A stretch of 64,000 nucleotides of DNA from Bacteroidales bacterium (GTDB lineage Bacteria > Bacteroidota > Bacteroidia > Bacteroidales > WCHB1-69), in NCBI GenBank assembly GCA_017649855.1, contig JAGCGA010000003.1, positions 1 through 64,000 of the forward strand. The letters run 5' to 3'. Below the pieces are notes generated by a model, which saw only the letters and a program-made list of their open reading frames with translations, was not told the origin of the DNA and made no database searches. How positions within the stretch are numbered: the first letter of the stretch is position 1; each line of letters begins with the position of its first letter. A program made the position numbers and the translations under genes. Shown here piece by piece: positions 8,265 to 16,943 of this stretch.

Positions 8265-9254
8265 ATGATTATGAACCCGAAAGAAGACATTAACGGCAAG
8301 GCGAGTTTCAGACCTGACACATTGGTGTCGGTTCTGCTTTTCCTATATTTCTTGTTATGCGTGATCAATGTCTTTCAAATTGTCGATTCTGCTGAATTCA
8401 TCAAAGCATCAGACCCAATTGTGACAACCCCGCTTTGGGCTATTGTTCTTTTCTTGTCTTTGGGCTTTGCTTTTTCGTTCTATTCATTGATCTGTTATCT
8501 CAAAGGCAAGCAGCATTCCGTGTTTAGTATGCGGATGTCCATCCTTTACTTATTGTCTGTTGAACTGTGCTCACATCTTTTCAGAATGATAGATTGGATT
8601 GTTGCAGTGTTGTTGATGCTGCTATTTATAGCAGTAGGCGCAGGACAAAACATTCGGATGTGGTTGCCGCGCCACAAGCGTAGAATTGCTTTGCACGGTG
8701 CCATAGGCCTTTTACTATTAGCTACAATTGTGGCATGGGCCTCCTGCCTCGCCATAGGAGATGTCAGACACAAACGAGCATTGATTCCCTTTGACGATGT
8801 TGAAACTTTCCCTGATGAATACACAGATGGTGTAGTTGCATTTACACCGGGCAATGATTGGCTGTTAAAGGACACACCATCGAGTGTTGGTTGTTTCTCA
8901 AACGCTGACGGGGACGAGATCGCTGTTGCCACGATAAACGGACAGGATTGTTCAAGGTGTTTTTTTTGTGATGTTGTCAGTAGAGACTGTCCAAAAGAAA
9001 TGCAGAACAAAGGCACTGGCGAGGTTGCCTATTTAGACACCATCATAAACGATAATTCATTATTCATTAGCACATACCGTTATGTGACAGATACTACAAT
9101 GTATTGGACAATGGCCACGCTGTTTGCTTCAGAGGGATACAAGTGTTTCCAAGTGAAATTAAAAGAAACTGGCTCTTTTGACAATTACGAGCAACTGATT
9201 GGGGTGATGAAAACTGTCAGATTTGAACTAAAAAAGAGAATGTCCCCAAATTAG
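8265..9254 (+). CDS. Polytopic membrane protein with C-terminal soluble domain
   Basis: A 329-residue protein. Four or five membrane helices occupy about residues 22-167 (VLLFLYFLLCVINVF; LWAIVLFLSLGFAFSFYSL; WIVAVLLMLLFIAVG; GLLLLATIVAWASCLAIG). A ~160-residue soluble C-terminal domain follows, containing a Cys cluster (QDCSRCFFCDVVSRDC) that could bind metal or form disulfides. Family unknown. It lies 8 bases after the previous gene and is expected to be in one transcript with it, and possibly with the CHAT gene downstream. The layout (membrane block plus extracytoplasmic domain) would suit a sensor. Confidence 0.6.
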   Translation: MIMNPKEDINGKASFRPDTLVSVLLFLYFLLCVINVFQIVDSAEFIKASDPIVTTPLWAIVLFLSLGFAFSFYSLICYLKGKQHSVFSMRMSILYLLSVELCSHLFRMIDWIVAVLLMLLFIAVGAGQNIRMWLPRHKRRIALHGAIGLLLLATIVAWASCLAIGDVRHKRALIPFDDVETFPDEYTDGVVAFTPGNDWLLKDTPSSVGCFSNADGDEIAVATINGQDCSRCFFCDVVSRDCPKEMQNKGTGEVAYLDTIINDNSLFISTYRYVTDTTMYWTMATLFASEGYKCFQVKLKETGSFDNYEQLIGVMKTVRFELKKRMSPN

Positions 9255-9455
9255 AAGGTAAACAAGGTATATGATAGTGATTATGAGAAAACCGATTATT
9301 ATGACATAGAAGATTCTTTTCGACAAGAAACGTATCAACTCTTTCTTGACCGCCGTAGTGATTTTCTCGTTATTCACACAACAATCATAAATAACAAGAT
9401 AGGCAAACAAGCAGCCAACAACAATCAAAAGCCATTTAACGACAATCATCATCAT
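9228..9455 (-). CDS. Possible small two-helix membrane protein (75 residues) antisense to the operon
   Basis: The minus-strand frame from ATG 9455 encodes two hydrophobic helices (VVKWLLIVVGCLFAYLVIY and IFYVIIIGFLIITIIYLVYLLIW) joined by a charged loop (NEKITTAVKKELIRFLSKR). A perfect -7 box TATCTTTG lies 10-17 bases before the ATG, giving an almost leaderless message. It fills the 205-base gap between the membrane protein gene and the CHAT gene and overlaps the end of the former by 27 bases. The helix-loop-helix composition looks like a real small membrane protein, for example toxin-like or regulatory. A chance frame cannot be excluded. Confidence 0.45.
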   Translation of the reverse strand: MMMIVVKWLLIVVGCLFAYLVIYDCCVNNEKITTAVKKELIRFLSKRIFYVIIIGFLIITIIYLVYLLIWGHSLF

Positions 9456-9459
9456 AAAT

Positions 9460-12111
9460 ATGCGCAAAGATACATTTTTTTTGAAACGTATGAATCTGAA
9501 AGACAAATTCAAGTCAGGACACGTCTTGATCAATGTTTTCTATCTTGCAAAGTTGCTGCTCTACATTGCACTTTCGTTGGCAAGTACAGTGGTCGTAGTG
9601 GTGATTGCACTTTTTGTTGCGGAGAATGTGTTTCCAAACCATGTCCATGTTCTGAATTATAAATTGACGAATAGCACGTTTAACCAGTTGAAAGCGAGCG
9701 GCCATTATCATGAAGCGATATATCTAATTGAAAACAATTCAGATATTTTGTCAGACACCGCGGCAGGTTTTCAAAGCTACCAAAGTAAAATGGATCTTTC
9801 AGATTGCTATATTCATGTGGGTGATTACGGGAAAGCAGAGGAACTTCTGTTGGATTGCTTCCGATATCCATTAGGTCATAGCAAAAAGATGCAGGCGAAG
9901 TTGAATAACCTGACAGGAGATGAAAAAAAATATCTTGCATTCCAGCAATATATGGTGGCCCGAGATTTGTTCAAATTATATGGAATCAAAGGAAACACAC
10001 ATGAGCAGAAACATTATTATGAAATAATGCAGACTTGTAGAACTGATGCCTTTGATGGAATGGAGGCTGATGCTGAGATGATTGGTGTTACGCCAGGCAA
10101 TTTCAACCTGCTTCTATCCATTGATGACATAGACATGCTTAGGGAGACACAACCCGACAAGGCCTATAGGCAAATGGAGCAATTGATTGATTCTCTGGAG
10201 AACAGAGACGATATGAAGAAATCAATAATGCTGAAACAATTGAACAAATTGATCTCATGGCGACTGGAAGATGGAGACACCATAAATTCCTATTCAACCA
10301 TATATCGTGCTGTAAAACTAGCAAAGTCTGTGGGGTTCAAGGATCAAAAAGAGTATTCTCAATTAGGCTGTTTGTCCGACTACTGCTACATGATTCATGA
10401 CAAGGGCAATGGAAAGTACTTCTTGACCCAATATATGGAATATTTGGATGACAAATACGAAAAGGATGATTTGGAATATCTCGTCAATTGCCCCAGATGG
10501 TTTAGACTGTTAGAGGAAAGCAATGACATAGAATCGTTGATAAAAGAAGTCGAAAACTGCTGCAGAGGGTTACAGGACAAAATAGATGCAAATTACCAGA
10601 ACATGAGTGAGGACGAGCGTGAGTATTTTGCTACATTACTTGACGAACCTTTCGATTACGCGCTTAGATTGTTGGAAAGCCACCCTGATGACTCACGTTT
10701 GGCCAATCTTTGTTTTGACAATGCCATGTTTAAGAAAGGATTGCTTTTGCGTTCGAACTTGGCCATCAGGAATGCTGTCAAGAATCTGAACAACCCTGGT
10801 TTGTTGAAGGATTATGACAAACTCCGGAAATGCCAAAAAGAATTGGTCGCCAGAAAAAGTCTGCATGGGCTCGGAAACACATATAAGTCCAAGCAACTTG
10901 AAAAGGAGATTAAAGAACTCGACAAAAAGGTCAGTGGAGGATGTGCGGTTTATTTAAGACAAAACAACAGCGACAAAATATCCAGAGAGGACATTCAGGA
11001 AAAGATGTCGAAGGATGATGCAGTCATTGAGTTTTTGGAGAATCGTTCCGGTGTCCTCTTTGCACTTGTCCTACCGAAAAAAGGTAATGTCCAATATGTC
11101 AGATTCTCTACAAAGGACGAATTGAAGCTTATCTTTGATGAAAAAGGAGCACTTGCGTATATGGATCCAGGGCTAACAGCGAAGATATTCAACAGCGACT
11201 TTGCCACGAAACTGAAGGATGTCGAGAAGATTTATTTCACGACATCCGGTTTTTTCAACACGCTGAATCTGACGGCCTTGGCACAGAACAACGGGGAACC
11301 AATGTGCCAAAAATACAAATTCACTTTAATGTCCAACGTGCGTGGTTTTTGCGACTTGGCTGCCAACTCCCAAAGTTTTATAAGTGATGGAAAGAACGGT
11401 AGAATAACACTGTGGGGAGGCATCGCATATTCCGATACTTCGGACCTCTCGGGAAATTTTGTCAACGCAGTTCCGCAGAGAGGTGAATCTCTTTGTCCGC
11501 TCCCGCGAACAAAAGTCGAAGTGCTTGGCATCCAAAGTGTCGTTAACAGAAATCATATTCTTTGTGCTTGCAATATTGGCAAAAATGCAACTGAATTTTC
11601 GTTCAAACAGCGAAGTGGCATGAACGACATGATTCTCCACATTGCCACACATGGTTTTTTTAAGGAAAGCCAACAACAAGAAGACAGGACTGCTCCCATG
11701 TTCAATTCAGGATTGTTTTTTGCAGGAGCTAATAAATACTGGACGAATGACGCGTTAGAGGTGGTTGGAGAAGACGGTATCTTGAGAGCCGCTGAAATTG
11801 CCGTTATGGATTTGTCTCAGTGCAAGTTGGCTGTCCTTTCTGCATGTAACACCGGAGTGGGTTATAATTCCGATGAAGGCGTTTATGGGCTGCAACGTGC
11901 ATTCAAACTGGCTGGAACGGACAAAATCCTGATGAGTCTGTGGTCTGTGGATGACGACTGCACTGCCAAGATGATGCAATATTTTTATGAGTTTCTTTTT
12001 GATGGAAACTGTACAGTACAAGAAGCTTTCGAGAATAGCGTCGAAAAGATACGTAATGAAAATGGAAACGAATCTCCTGAAAAATGGGCTGCTTTTGTCC
12101 TTCTGAATTAG
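9460..12111 (+). CDS. Membrane-anchored CHAT-domain protease with helical-repeat middle region
   Basis: An 883-residue protein (873 if the ATG at 9490 is used). A membrane helix (LLLYIALSLASTVVVVVIALF) lies at about residues 29-50. A long helical region of TPR-like hairpins follows (for example DLSDCYIHVGDYGKAEELLLD) to about residue 480, with a charged coiled segment near 440-500. The C-terminal CHAT domain carries both catalytic residues: His731 in LHIATHGFF and Cys796 in LSACNTGVG (883 numbering). It ends in the conserved SPEKWAAFVLLN. CHAT domains are caspase/separase-like cysteine proteases. The gene lies in a locus with an ECF sigma factor and a membrane anti-sigma factor, so cleavage of the anti-sigma factor is a plausible but unproven role. 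Confidence 0.85.
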   Translation: MRKDTFFLKRMNLKDKFKSGHVLINVFYLAKLLLYIALSLASTVVVVVIALFVAENVFPNHVHVLNYKLTNSTFNQLKASGHYHEAIYLIENNSDILSDTAAGFQSYQSKMDLSDCYIHVGDYGKAEELLLDCFRYPLGHSKKMQAKLNNLTGDEKKYLAFQQYMVARDLFKLYGIKGNTHEQKHYYEIMQTCRTDAFDGMEADAEMIGVTPGNFNLLLSIDDIDMLRETQPDKAYRQMEQLIDSLENRDDMKKSIMLKQLNKLISWRLEDGDTINSYSTIYRAVKLAKSVGFKDQKEYSQLGCLSDYCYMIHDKGNGKYFLTQYMEYLDDKYEKDDLEYLVNCPRWFRLLEESNDIESLIKEVENCCRGLQDKIDANYQNMSEDEREYFATLLDEPFDYALRLLESHPDDSRLANLCFDNAMFKKGLLLRSNLAIRNAVKNLNNPGLLKDYDKLRKCQKELVARKSLHGLGNTYKSKQLEKEIKELDKKVSGGCAVYLRQNNSDKISREDIQEKMSKDDAVIEFLENRSGVLFALVLPKKGNVQYVRFSTKDELKLIFDEKGALAYMDPGLTAKIFNSDFATKLKDVEKIYFTTSGFFNTLNLTALAQNNGEPMCQKYKFTLMSNVRGFCDLAANSQSFISDGKNGRITLWGGIAYSDTSDLSGNFVNAVPQRGESLCPLPRTKVEVLGIQSVVNRNHILCACNIGKNATEFSFKQRSGMNDMILHIATHGFFKESQQQEDRTAPMFNSGLFFAGANKYWTNDALEVVGEDGILRAAEIAVMDLSQCKLAVLSACNTGVGYNSDEGVYGLQRAFKLAGTDKILMSLWSVDDDCTAKMMQYFYEFLFDGNCTVQEAFENSVEKIRNENGNESPEKWAAFVLLN
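9465..9472 (-). promoter_or_regulatory. -7 box (TATCTTTG) on the minus strand
   Basis: It reads TATCTTTGCGC on the minus strand immediately before the small ORF at 9455. It overlaps the beginning of the CHAT coding sequence if that starts at 9460. Confidence 0.45.
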
Positions 12112-12118
12112 GATATTT

Positions 12119-12982
12119 TTATGATTGTGACAGTTTTTCCACTAAACTGTCATAATTTGTTTTGTCGGTCATTCTTTGATTAGCAAGCTCGACATCCCTT
12201 TCTGTAAGGAAATTGTATCTTGCTCTGCCAAGTCTCCTCAATAAGAAATCATGCCAATAACTCCCGTTATGGTTTTGCAACTTGTGCCTCCACGGAAGTG
12301 GACTGACACAAAAGTCCATCGTTTTAGAAATCATATTCAGTTCATCAGCGGAGTTGCCCCTGTTCAGCTGCTGGTTCAAGCAGGCATAGGCGTCTTTGTA
12401 TCGTTGTGTGATTATTAGTGCTGAAGCCATCCTCATCCAATAGTCGTGTGCTGAAATGTCAATTGTTTCAGCTACAACGTCGCGTATAACAACGTTGAAA
12501 CGGAATCTGCGAGTGAACAGAATATAGGAAATCACCCAGACTACTGTGCCGACAAGGATTAGAAATGTCAACAATTCTGTCAGTTTAACTATACCCAAAA
12601 CAAATGCTATGACGGATATGCACGCACAAACCACAGCTGTTTTTAGCAACTCGTTAGGCCGATAGATATACATTTGGGGGGCAAACAGGAACGCAAACCA
12701 AGGGGAAACAAGCACAGCGAATGCAGTGTTGATTAAAACAACCCAATACCAACGAAGCGGAATTGCAATGAGCAAAGGTATCAATGCTACACAAAGCCCG
12801 AGCACATAACAAATAATCGAACTGAAAAGTAACTTTTTGCTCTCGCCTGCTGAATATACCAAATCATCAGCGCGATTGTTGTCTGACTTCCTGATACTTT
12901 TAATCTTACGGATATTCTCTTTTGCAAAAGAACCAGGAATATGCAATATGACAGCTGACGTGATCAAGGAAAAAGCATTCAT
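12119..12982 (-). CDS. Polytopic membrane protein of unknown function
   Basis: A 287-residue protein with four membrane helices at about residues 50-165 (SSIICYVLGLCVALIPLLIAIP; VVLINTAFAVLVSPWFAFLF; ACISVIAFVLGIV; FLILVGTVVWVISYILF) and a soluble helical C-terminus (MASALIITQRYKDAYACLNQQL, TPR-like). ATG 12982 is used, because the -7 box at 13004-13011 overlaps the further-upstream candidate. It converges on the CHAT gene with 7 bases between stops. Family not recognised. Its position and TPR-like tail suggest it belongs to the CHAT locus. Confidence 0.65.
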   Translation of the reverse strand: MNAFSLITSAVILHIPGSFAKENIRKIKSIRKSDNNRADDLVYSAGESKKLLFSSIICYVLGLCVALIPLLIAIPLRWYWVVLINTAFAVLVSPWFAFLFAPQMYIYRPNELLKTAVVCACISVIAFVLGIVKLTELLTFLILVGTVVWVISYILFTRRFRFNVVIRDVVAETIDISAHDYWMRMASALIITQRYKDAYACLNQQLNRGNSADELNMISKTMDFCVSPLPWRHKLQNHNGSYWHDFLLRRLGRARYNFLTERDVELANQRMTDKTNYDSLVEKLSQS

Positions 12983-13003
12983 ATCTATATAAGTTTTGCG
13001 GTG

Positions 13004-13011
13004 CAAAAATA
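13004..13011 (-). promoter_or_regulatory. -7 box (TATTTTTG) for the membrane protein gene at 12982
   Basis: TATTTTTG on the minus strand, 22 bases before the chosen ATG. It decides the start, since the longer frame would begin inside this box. Confidence 0.5.
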
Positions 13012-13140
13012 CAAATTTATCACATGCTTCTTATCTTATAATCAGATGTTTATACAAACATTGATATTTTTTTCATTACGATTGTTTACCTTTTTGGTTT
13101 TCTGGTATTAACAGGTGTAAGAAACTTAAAAAACGTTGAT

Positions 13141-13773
13141 ATGAAAAAAATGACATCAAAAAAACAGAAGAAGCAAACCGGTTCACTGATGAACATCACT
13201 GACGGCTTAGAATTGCTTAAAAACACTAATTCGAATGTGCATAACAGAATCTCGAAGCAGTATTCTGACATCACAAAGAAACTCTTTTATGAACAATTGG
13301 ATTTTCTTGATGGAAAGTACCTGAAAAATGTTGACATCGCACTTGAAAAAGGAAAGGTTACAAGAAAGACTCGCCGAATTGTTGAAAAAAGGATGTGCCA
13401 GACCTGGAACAGACAATTCAAAGGTAGTTCAAGAAAGGAAGACGGCAATTTCAAACGTCACAGTATGATACGTGCGACTTCCTATCAACTCTACAACATG
13501 GGACTGGTGGAAGACAATCTCGAACGTTCAGCCAGCACACATTGGAAGGTTGCTTTCGATTTCACCACACAACAATATGTCTTGAAGAAGAAATGTCAAT
13601 ATGACACTTGGGATGAGGCCCAGGCTGCAATCGTAGCGAAAAGGACAACGACATCTGATAATCGTGGTGAATTGGATGCTTATCAATGTCGTCATTGCGG
13701 ACACTTCCACATCGGTCATTCATCATCCTCACAACAAATCAAAAGATCAGAAATCACCAATTGTATTGCTTAG
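13141..13773 (+). CDS. Basic protein with C-terminal CxxC/HxxxH-type zinc site
   Basis: A 210-residue, lysine-rich soluble protein. The N-terminus is very basic (MKKMTSKKQKKQ) and the middle is helical. The C-terminus holds YQCRHCGHFHIGH, a Cys-x2-Cys followed by His residues that looks like a small zinc knuckle. Sequences of this CxxC-GxxHIGH form occur in many Bacteroidales proteins of unknown function, as I recall. Nucleic-acid binding is a fair guess from charge and zinc site but is not shown. It has an AT-rich 134-base upstream spacer and no close operon partner. Confidence 0.6.
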   Translation: MKKMTSKKQKKQTGSLMNITDGLELLKNTNSNVHNRISKQYSDITKKLFYEQLDFLDGKYLKNVDIALEKGKVTRKTRRIVEKRMCQTWNRQFKGSSRKEDGNFKRHSMIRATSYQLYNMGLVEDNLERSASTHWKVAFDFTTQQYVLKKKCQYDTWDEAQAAIVAKRTTTSDNRGELDAYQCRHCGHFHIGHSSSSQQIKRSEITNCIA

Positions 13774-13949
13774 ATATAAATATTTATTAACCAAATAATT
13801 ACTACGCTATGTACACATTAAATTTTAGAAAAATGAATGCAATAGACAAATGGCACACTTGTATCAAATAATCCACTCTACGAAATTAAATACAAATCAA
13901 TATTATCAAACTTTTATAATCGATTTTGTCAATGATAAAGCAGAATATT

Positions 13950-14285
13950 ATGAGTGCAACAGAACAAATAATAGAAGATTTTGCCAATGCTTGGAAAACA
14001 TTGGATGCAGAACTCATCATAAAACATTTAGATAGTTCCTTTGTGTACGATTCGCAATGGGTTTTTGACAGTCTGGACTACAACGCATACATAGACTATA
14101 TTCGGGTAAAATTCGAGACAATAAAGAAGACGAGTAATGGTCCCTCCGTAATGATAGTGCCAGACAGATACAGCGAGTGCGGCAAGATGATAGTTTTGAA
14201 GCAATCGTTCCATGATGCCCCTTGTTTTTATAGGATCAAGATAGCTGACGGCAAGGTTGTGAAAGGAGACCTATGTGTGTTTTAG
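13950..14285 (+). CDS. Small NTF2-like / SnoaL-like protein
   Basis: A protein of 111 residues from ATG 13950, or 117 from ATG 13932. The opening ATEQIIEDFANAWKTLDAELIIKHLDSSFVYDS follows the NTF2-like pattern, in which an N-terminal helix carries FxxAWxxxD, then a short helix and the first strand. Such cone-shaped folds serve as small enzymes or ligand-binding and immunity-type domains. No catalytic residues can be assigned. The 176-base spacer before it is very AT-rich and shows no other gene. Confidence 0.55.
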   Translation: MSATEQIIEDFANAWKTLDAELIIKHLDSSFVYDSQWVFDSLDYNAYIDYIRVKFETIKKTSNGPSVMIVPDRYSECGKMIVLKQSFHDAPCFYRIKIADGKVVKGDLCVF

Positions 14286-14348
14286 TAAGTGAGACAACAG
14301 AATAAAAGTAAAACATTTCAAACAAACAATCATTAAATTTCAAAACAG

Positions 14349-14516
14349 ATGAAAAAGAATTCATTATTATTTCCGGGTACAATCAGCTTTTATTGCGATG
14401 AAGACTACGATGATTACGATGATTACGGATATGACGATTACGAAAAGGGTTGCGGGGAAGGCTGGTCATGTGATGAATGCCCTCTGCTCGGTTGTCCAGC
14501 AAACGACAATAATTAA
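14349..14516 (+). CDS. 55-residue Asp/Tyr-rich, Cys-rich small protein
   Basis: The frame from ATG 14349 to TAA 14516 encodes MKKNSLLFPGTISFYC, then an acidic repeat tract (DEDYDDYDDYGYDDYEK) and a cysteine-rich end (GCGEGWSCDECPLLGC). There are five cysteines in 55 residues, so metal binding or disulfides are likely. No homologue is recognised. It is followed after 57 bases by the 557-residue coiled-coil protein and may share its transcript. The strong composition and the good ATG make a real gene likely. Confidence 0.55.
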   Translation: MKKNSLLFPGTISFYCDEDYDDYDDYGYDDYEKGCGEGWSCDECPLLGCPANDNN

Positions 14517-14573
14517 AATTGACAAAAAAACCATCTTTTACATTTCGTTATAAAGCATTAAATTCAATCAATT

Positions 14574-16247
14574 ATGCAGGAGAAAATAATAAATAAGGAC
14601 TATATCGGTGTCATAGTAGAAAAAAGTGGCAGATATCAATATGAAGAGACAGTCATTCCCTACCCAAGTGAGCTTGTCGAAAAATTATCAGCTATGAGGA
14701 AAGATGACAAATACTCTATTATAGATGTGCAGAATCTATTTTACAAGTATTATTCCAAAGGTAGCCTTAACAATATTAAGATAAACTATCTGTTTCCGAA
14801 CAGCTATAGATCAACTTTCAATACTTTTGCGTGTCCTCCTAAACTGTTTAATGAAGAAGACTTTCCAGTCAACAGAGTAGAGATAGGTGGATTTATATCT
14901 TGTGGCGTGGAGGAATATAGGGCTTTTACATGTGGCTTTACAAGTGAAAAAGAATACGAATCGTTCATCAAGCGTAAAAAACAAGACTTCCTAAAAAGAA
15001 ATCAAAAAATAGTTCTCAACAAACTTCAAGATAAATATAGACTTGGTCCTGATAAATACAAAGAAGAGTTGGATAAATTACAAAAAAGCGATTTCGCACA
15101 TGAGATACAGCTTGATGATTTACGAAAGGAGTTTGATGATGAAGTAAACAAGTTGGTCTCACAGGATATTCATGAGTTGGAAAAAAAGCTCCGGGATTGT
15201 TTTGCCGAAGGGTGTATCCGTTATATTCATGCACTATGCTATGAAAACACCAAAAAGAATCTCCCAAAATCTACTCTCATGTTCTCTACCGAAACGATAG
15301 GATGGACTACATATAAACATAAAATCTCACAAAATGAACGCATAGAGGTCCTTTCAAATTTTGGATACGGATCACGCTCATACTCGTATTGTAATCTTTA
15401 TTATAGAGATGTGCCCATACTTCCTTATTTAGACGCCGTAATATATGAATCAGTCTCATGGCAGCAGATTGTGAACTACACTCGCGGTTTTGAACCGAAT
15501 AGGAAAAGCTGCTGGGAGGAGACATTTGAATTTGTCGTTCAGGTGTCTAATCTGATTAAAAAGAATCCTCAGAAATTTGTGAATGAATTTATCATAGAGG
15601 AAACCCGTCAGATGTTAAACCAATTGAGGGTATTCCTGCAAAGTTCGCCACGAAATCTCAAGACTTTTTTCAAGAATTCAAAACTTGAAGAAAGGAGATG
15701 TACATTCGTATGGAAAACATCAGACGAGAATTCGTATCGGATTTTTCCAGGGGAATGGGCCGATTCCATAAAAATCGAAAAAATCACAGGATGCCTATTT
15801 TTCTTGGACAATATGCGGAAGTTAAGTGAATTTTTACCTGTTGTCAAAATGTCTATCAAAGAACTAATAGACTTGAACAAACATATTACACCGATGATAA
15901 ATTCGAATGTCTCGAAAATCAACAAGGAGCTCAAACATAACAAGAAAGTAATAGACAACCTGGAAGAAGAAGTCAAGAATCTTGAATCTAAAATAGAACA
16001 ATGTAAAAACGATTTTGCTCCAGATTTGGAACGCATAATTAAATTAGAAGAAAAAGTCCGAGAAGAATACTTAAAGAAAAATCCTGAAATGACAGGCGGT
16101 TACCAAAAGTACAAAGGCTTAAAAGAATCATTATGTGAAAGAAATAATGAGTTAATGAAACAAAAAGAGAATTATCGCCTTAGATCCAACTTCTTGAAAA
16201 CTTTTGAAGAGTGCAAAGAAAGGATACAAAAGTATATTCACAACTGA
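14574..16247 (+). CDS. Unrecognised 557-residue protein with C-terminal coiled coil
   Basis: A soluble protein with no membrane helix and no recognised enzymatic motif. The N-terminal ~130 residues are globular (IGVIVEKSGRYQYEETVIPY). A charged helical segment runs over about 125-215. A globular middle is followed by a long heptad-type coiled coil at about 440-550 (KELKHNKKVIDNLEEEVKNLESKIEQCKND in part). The codon use is very AT-rich: the 60 bases from 15841 contain 17 G/C. This is far from the flanking core genes and suggests acquisition by transfer. A structural or regulatory role in the accessory block is possible; no function is assigned. Confidence 0.6.
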   Translation: MQEKIINKDYIGVIVEKSGRYQYEETVIPYPSELVEKLSAMRKDDKYSIIDVQNLFYKYYSKGSLNNIKINYLFPNSYRSTFNTFACPPKLFNEEDFPVNRVEIGGFISCGVEEYRAFTCGFTSEKEYESFIKRKKQDFLKRNQKIVLNKLQDKYRLGPDKYKEELDKLQKSDFAHEIQLDDLRKEFDDEVNKLVSQDIHELEKKLRDCFAEGCIRYIHALCYENTKKNLPKSTLMFSTETIGWTTYKHKISQNERIEVLSNFGYGSRSYSYCNLYYRDVPILPYLDAVIYESVSWQQIVNYTRGFEPNRKSCWEETFEFVVQVSNLIKKNPQKFVNEFIIEETRQMLNQLRVFLQSSPRNLKTFFKNSKLEERRCTFVWKTSDENSYRIFPGEWADSIKIEKITGCLFFLDNMRKLSEFLPVVKMSIKELIDLNKHITPMINSNVSKINKELKHNKKVIDNLEEEVKNLESKIEQCKNDFAPDLERIIKLEEKVREEYLKKNPEMTGGYQKYKGLKESLCERNNELMKQKENYRLRSNFLKTFEECKERIQKYIHN

Positions 16248-16297
16248 GATTTATTGCAAGAATTTATACGGATCTTACACAACGAAATATTAACGAT

Positions 16298-16915
16298 ATG
16301 AAAAAAATACTATTTAATATAGCTGCCTTTGTAGTGTTTATGGCTCTGATTTTCATTCTGCCCGATGTATTTGACATTTCTTTTGTTTGGGTGTATGTTG
16401 TTGCCGTTGCGCTCTATTTTGCGGCTACTTATTTGATTGATAAGTATGTTGACAATATCCATTCAGTTGAGAATTTGGAAAACAGCATCATCAAGAAAAT
16501 GGAAGGAGAAGGCTACCAATGTGAAAAAGACGATGGCACGTTGGTTTATATGATGAATGGAAGAAAATATAGGACACATTTCTGGGAAGTTGGAAATGGA
16601 AGTTTTCGAACAAAATTTGTTGATTATCTAATCATTGATGATGACTGGAATGATATTACTAATGAAGGGAAAGCTGTCTTGGCTAATTATGTTAATGGGA
16701 GATGTCCTCATACAACATTCTTTTCTACCAATGACGGGGTTGTCTGTAGTTATATCGCATATGTGCAGAATTCTGCTGATTTCATAAAGGAGGCGAAAAT
16801 AGGATACAATATAATAGGCGAAGCCATTGCCGAGGCAACGGATGTCCTGCCTCAAGTCAAGCAACGATATTCGACTATGGAAAATACTAATCCCATAGGT
16901 TTTGCAAACAAATAA
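16298..16915 (+). CDS. Membrane-anchored protein of unknown function (205 residues)
   Basis: The chosen ATG (16298) opens with MKKILFNIAAFVVFMALIFI and a second hydrophobic helix (VWVYVVAVALYFAATYLI), giving a hairpin anchor over about residues 5-48. The soluble domain after it (MEGEGYQCEKDDGTLVYMMNGRKY) is alpha/beta, without a known motif. A longer frame from 16211 overlaps the previous gene and lacks a better start. It lies 50 bases after the coiled-coil gene on the same strand and may be co-transcribed with it. Confidence 0.6.
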   Translation: MKKILFNIAAFVVFMALIFILPDVFDISFVWVYVVAVALYFAATYLIDKYVDNIHSVENLENSIIKKMEGEGYQCEKDDGTLVYMMNGRKYRTHFWEVGNGSFRTKFVDYLIIDDDWNDITNEGKAVLANYVNGRCPHTTFFSTNDGVVCSYIAYVQNSADFIKEAKIGYNIIGEAIAEATDVLPQVKQRYSTMENTNPIGFANK

Positions 16916-16943
16916 GATATTCCATAACAAACTTACAATAACT

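Noticed and set aside
13850..14035. 61-codon frame overlapping the NTF2-like gene
   Set aside because: It overlaps a better-supported gene in another frame and has no protein-like pattern.
14349..14516. RiPP precursor peptide
   Set aside because: The Cys-rich end after an acidic leader invites the idea, but no modification enzyme (radical SAM, LanM, YcaO) or peptidase-transporter is encoded nearby.
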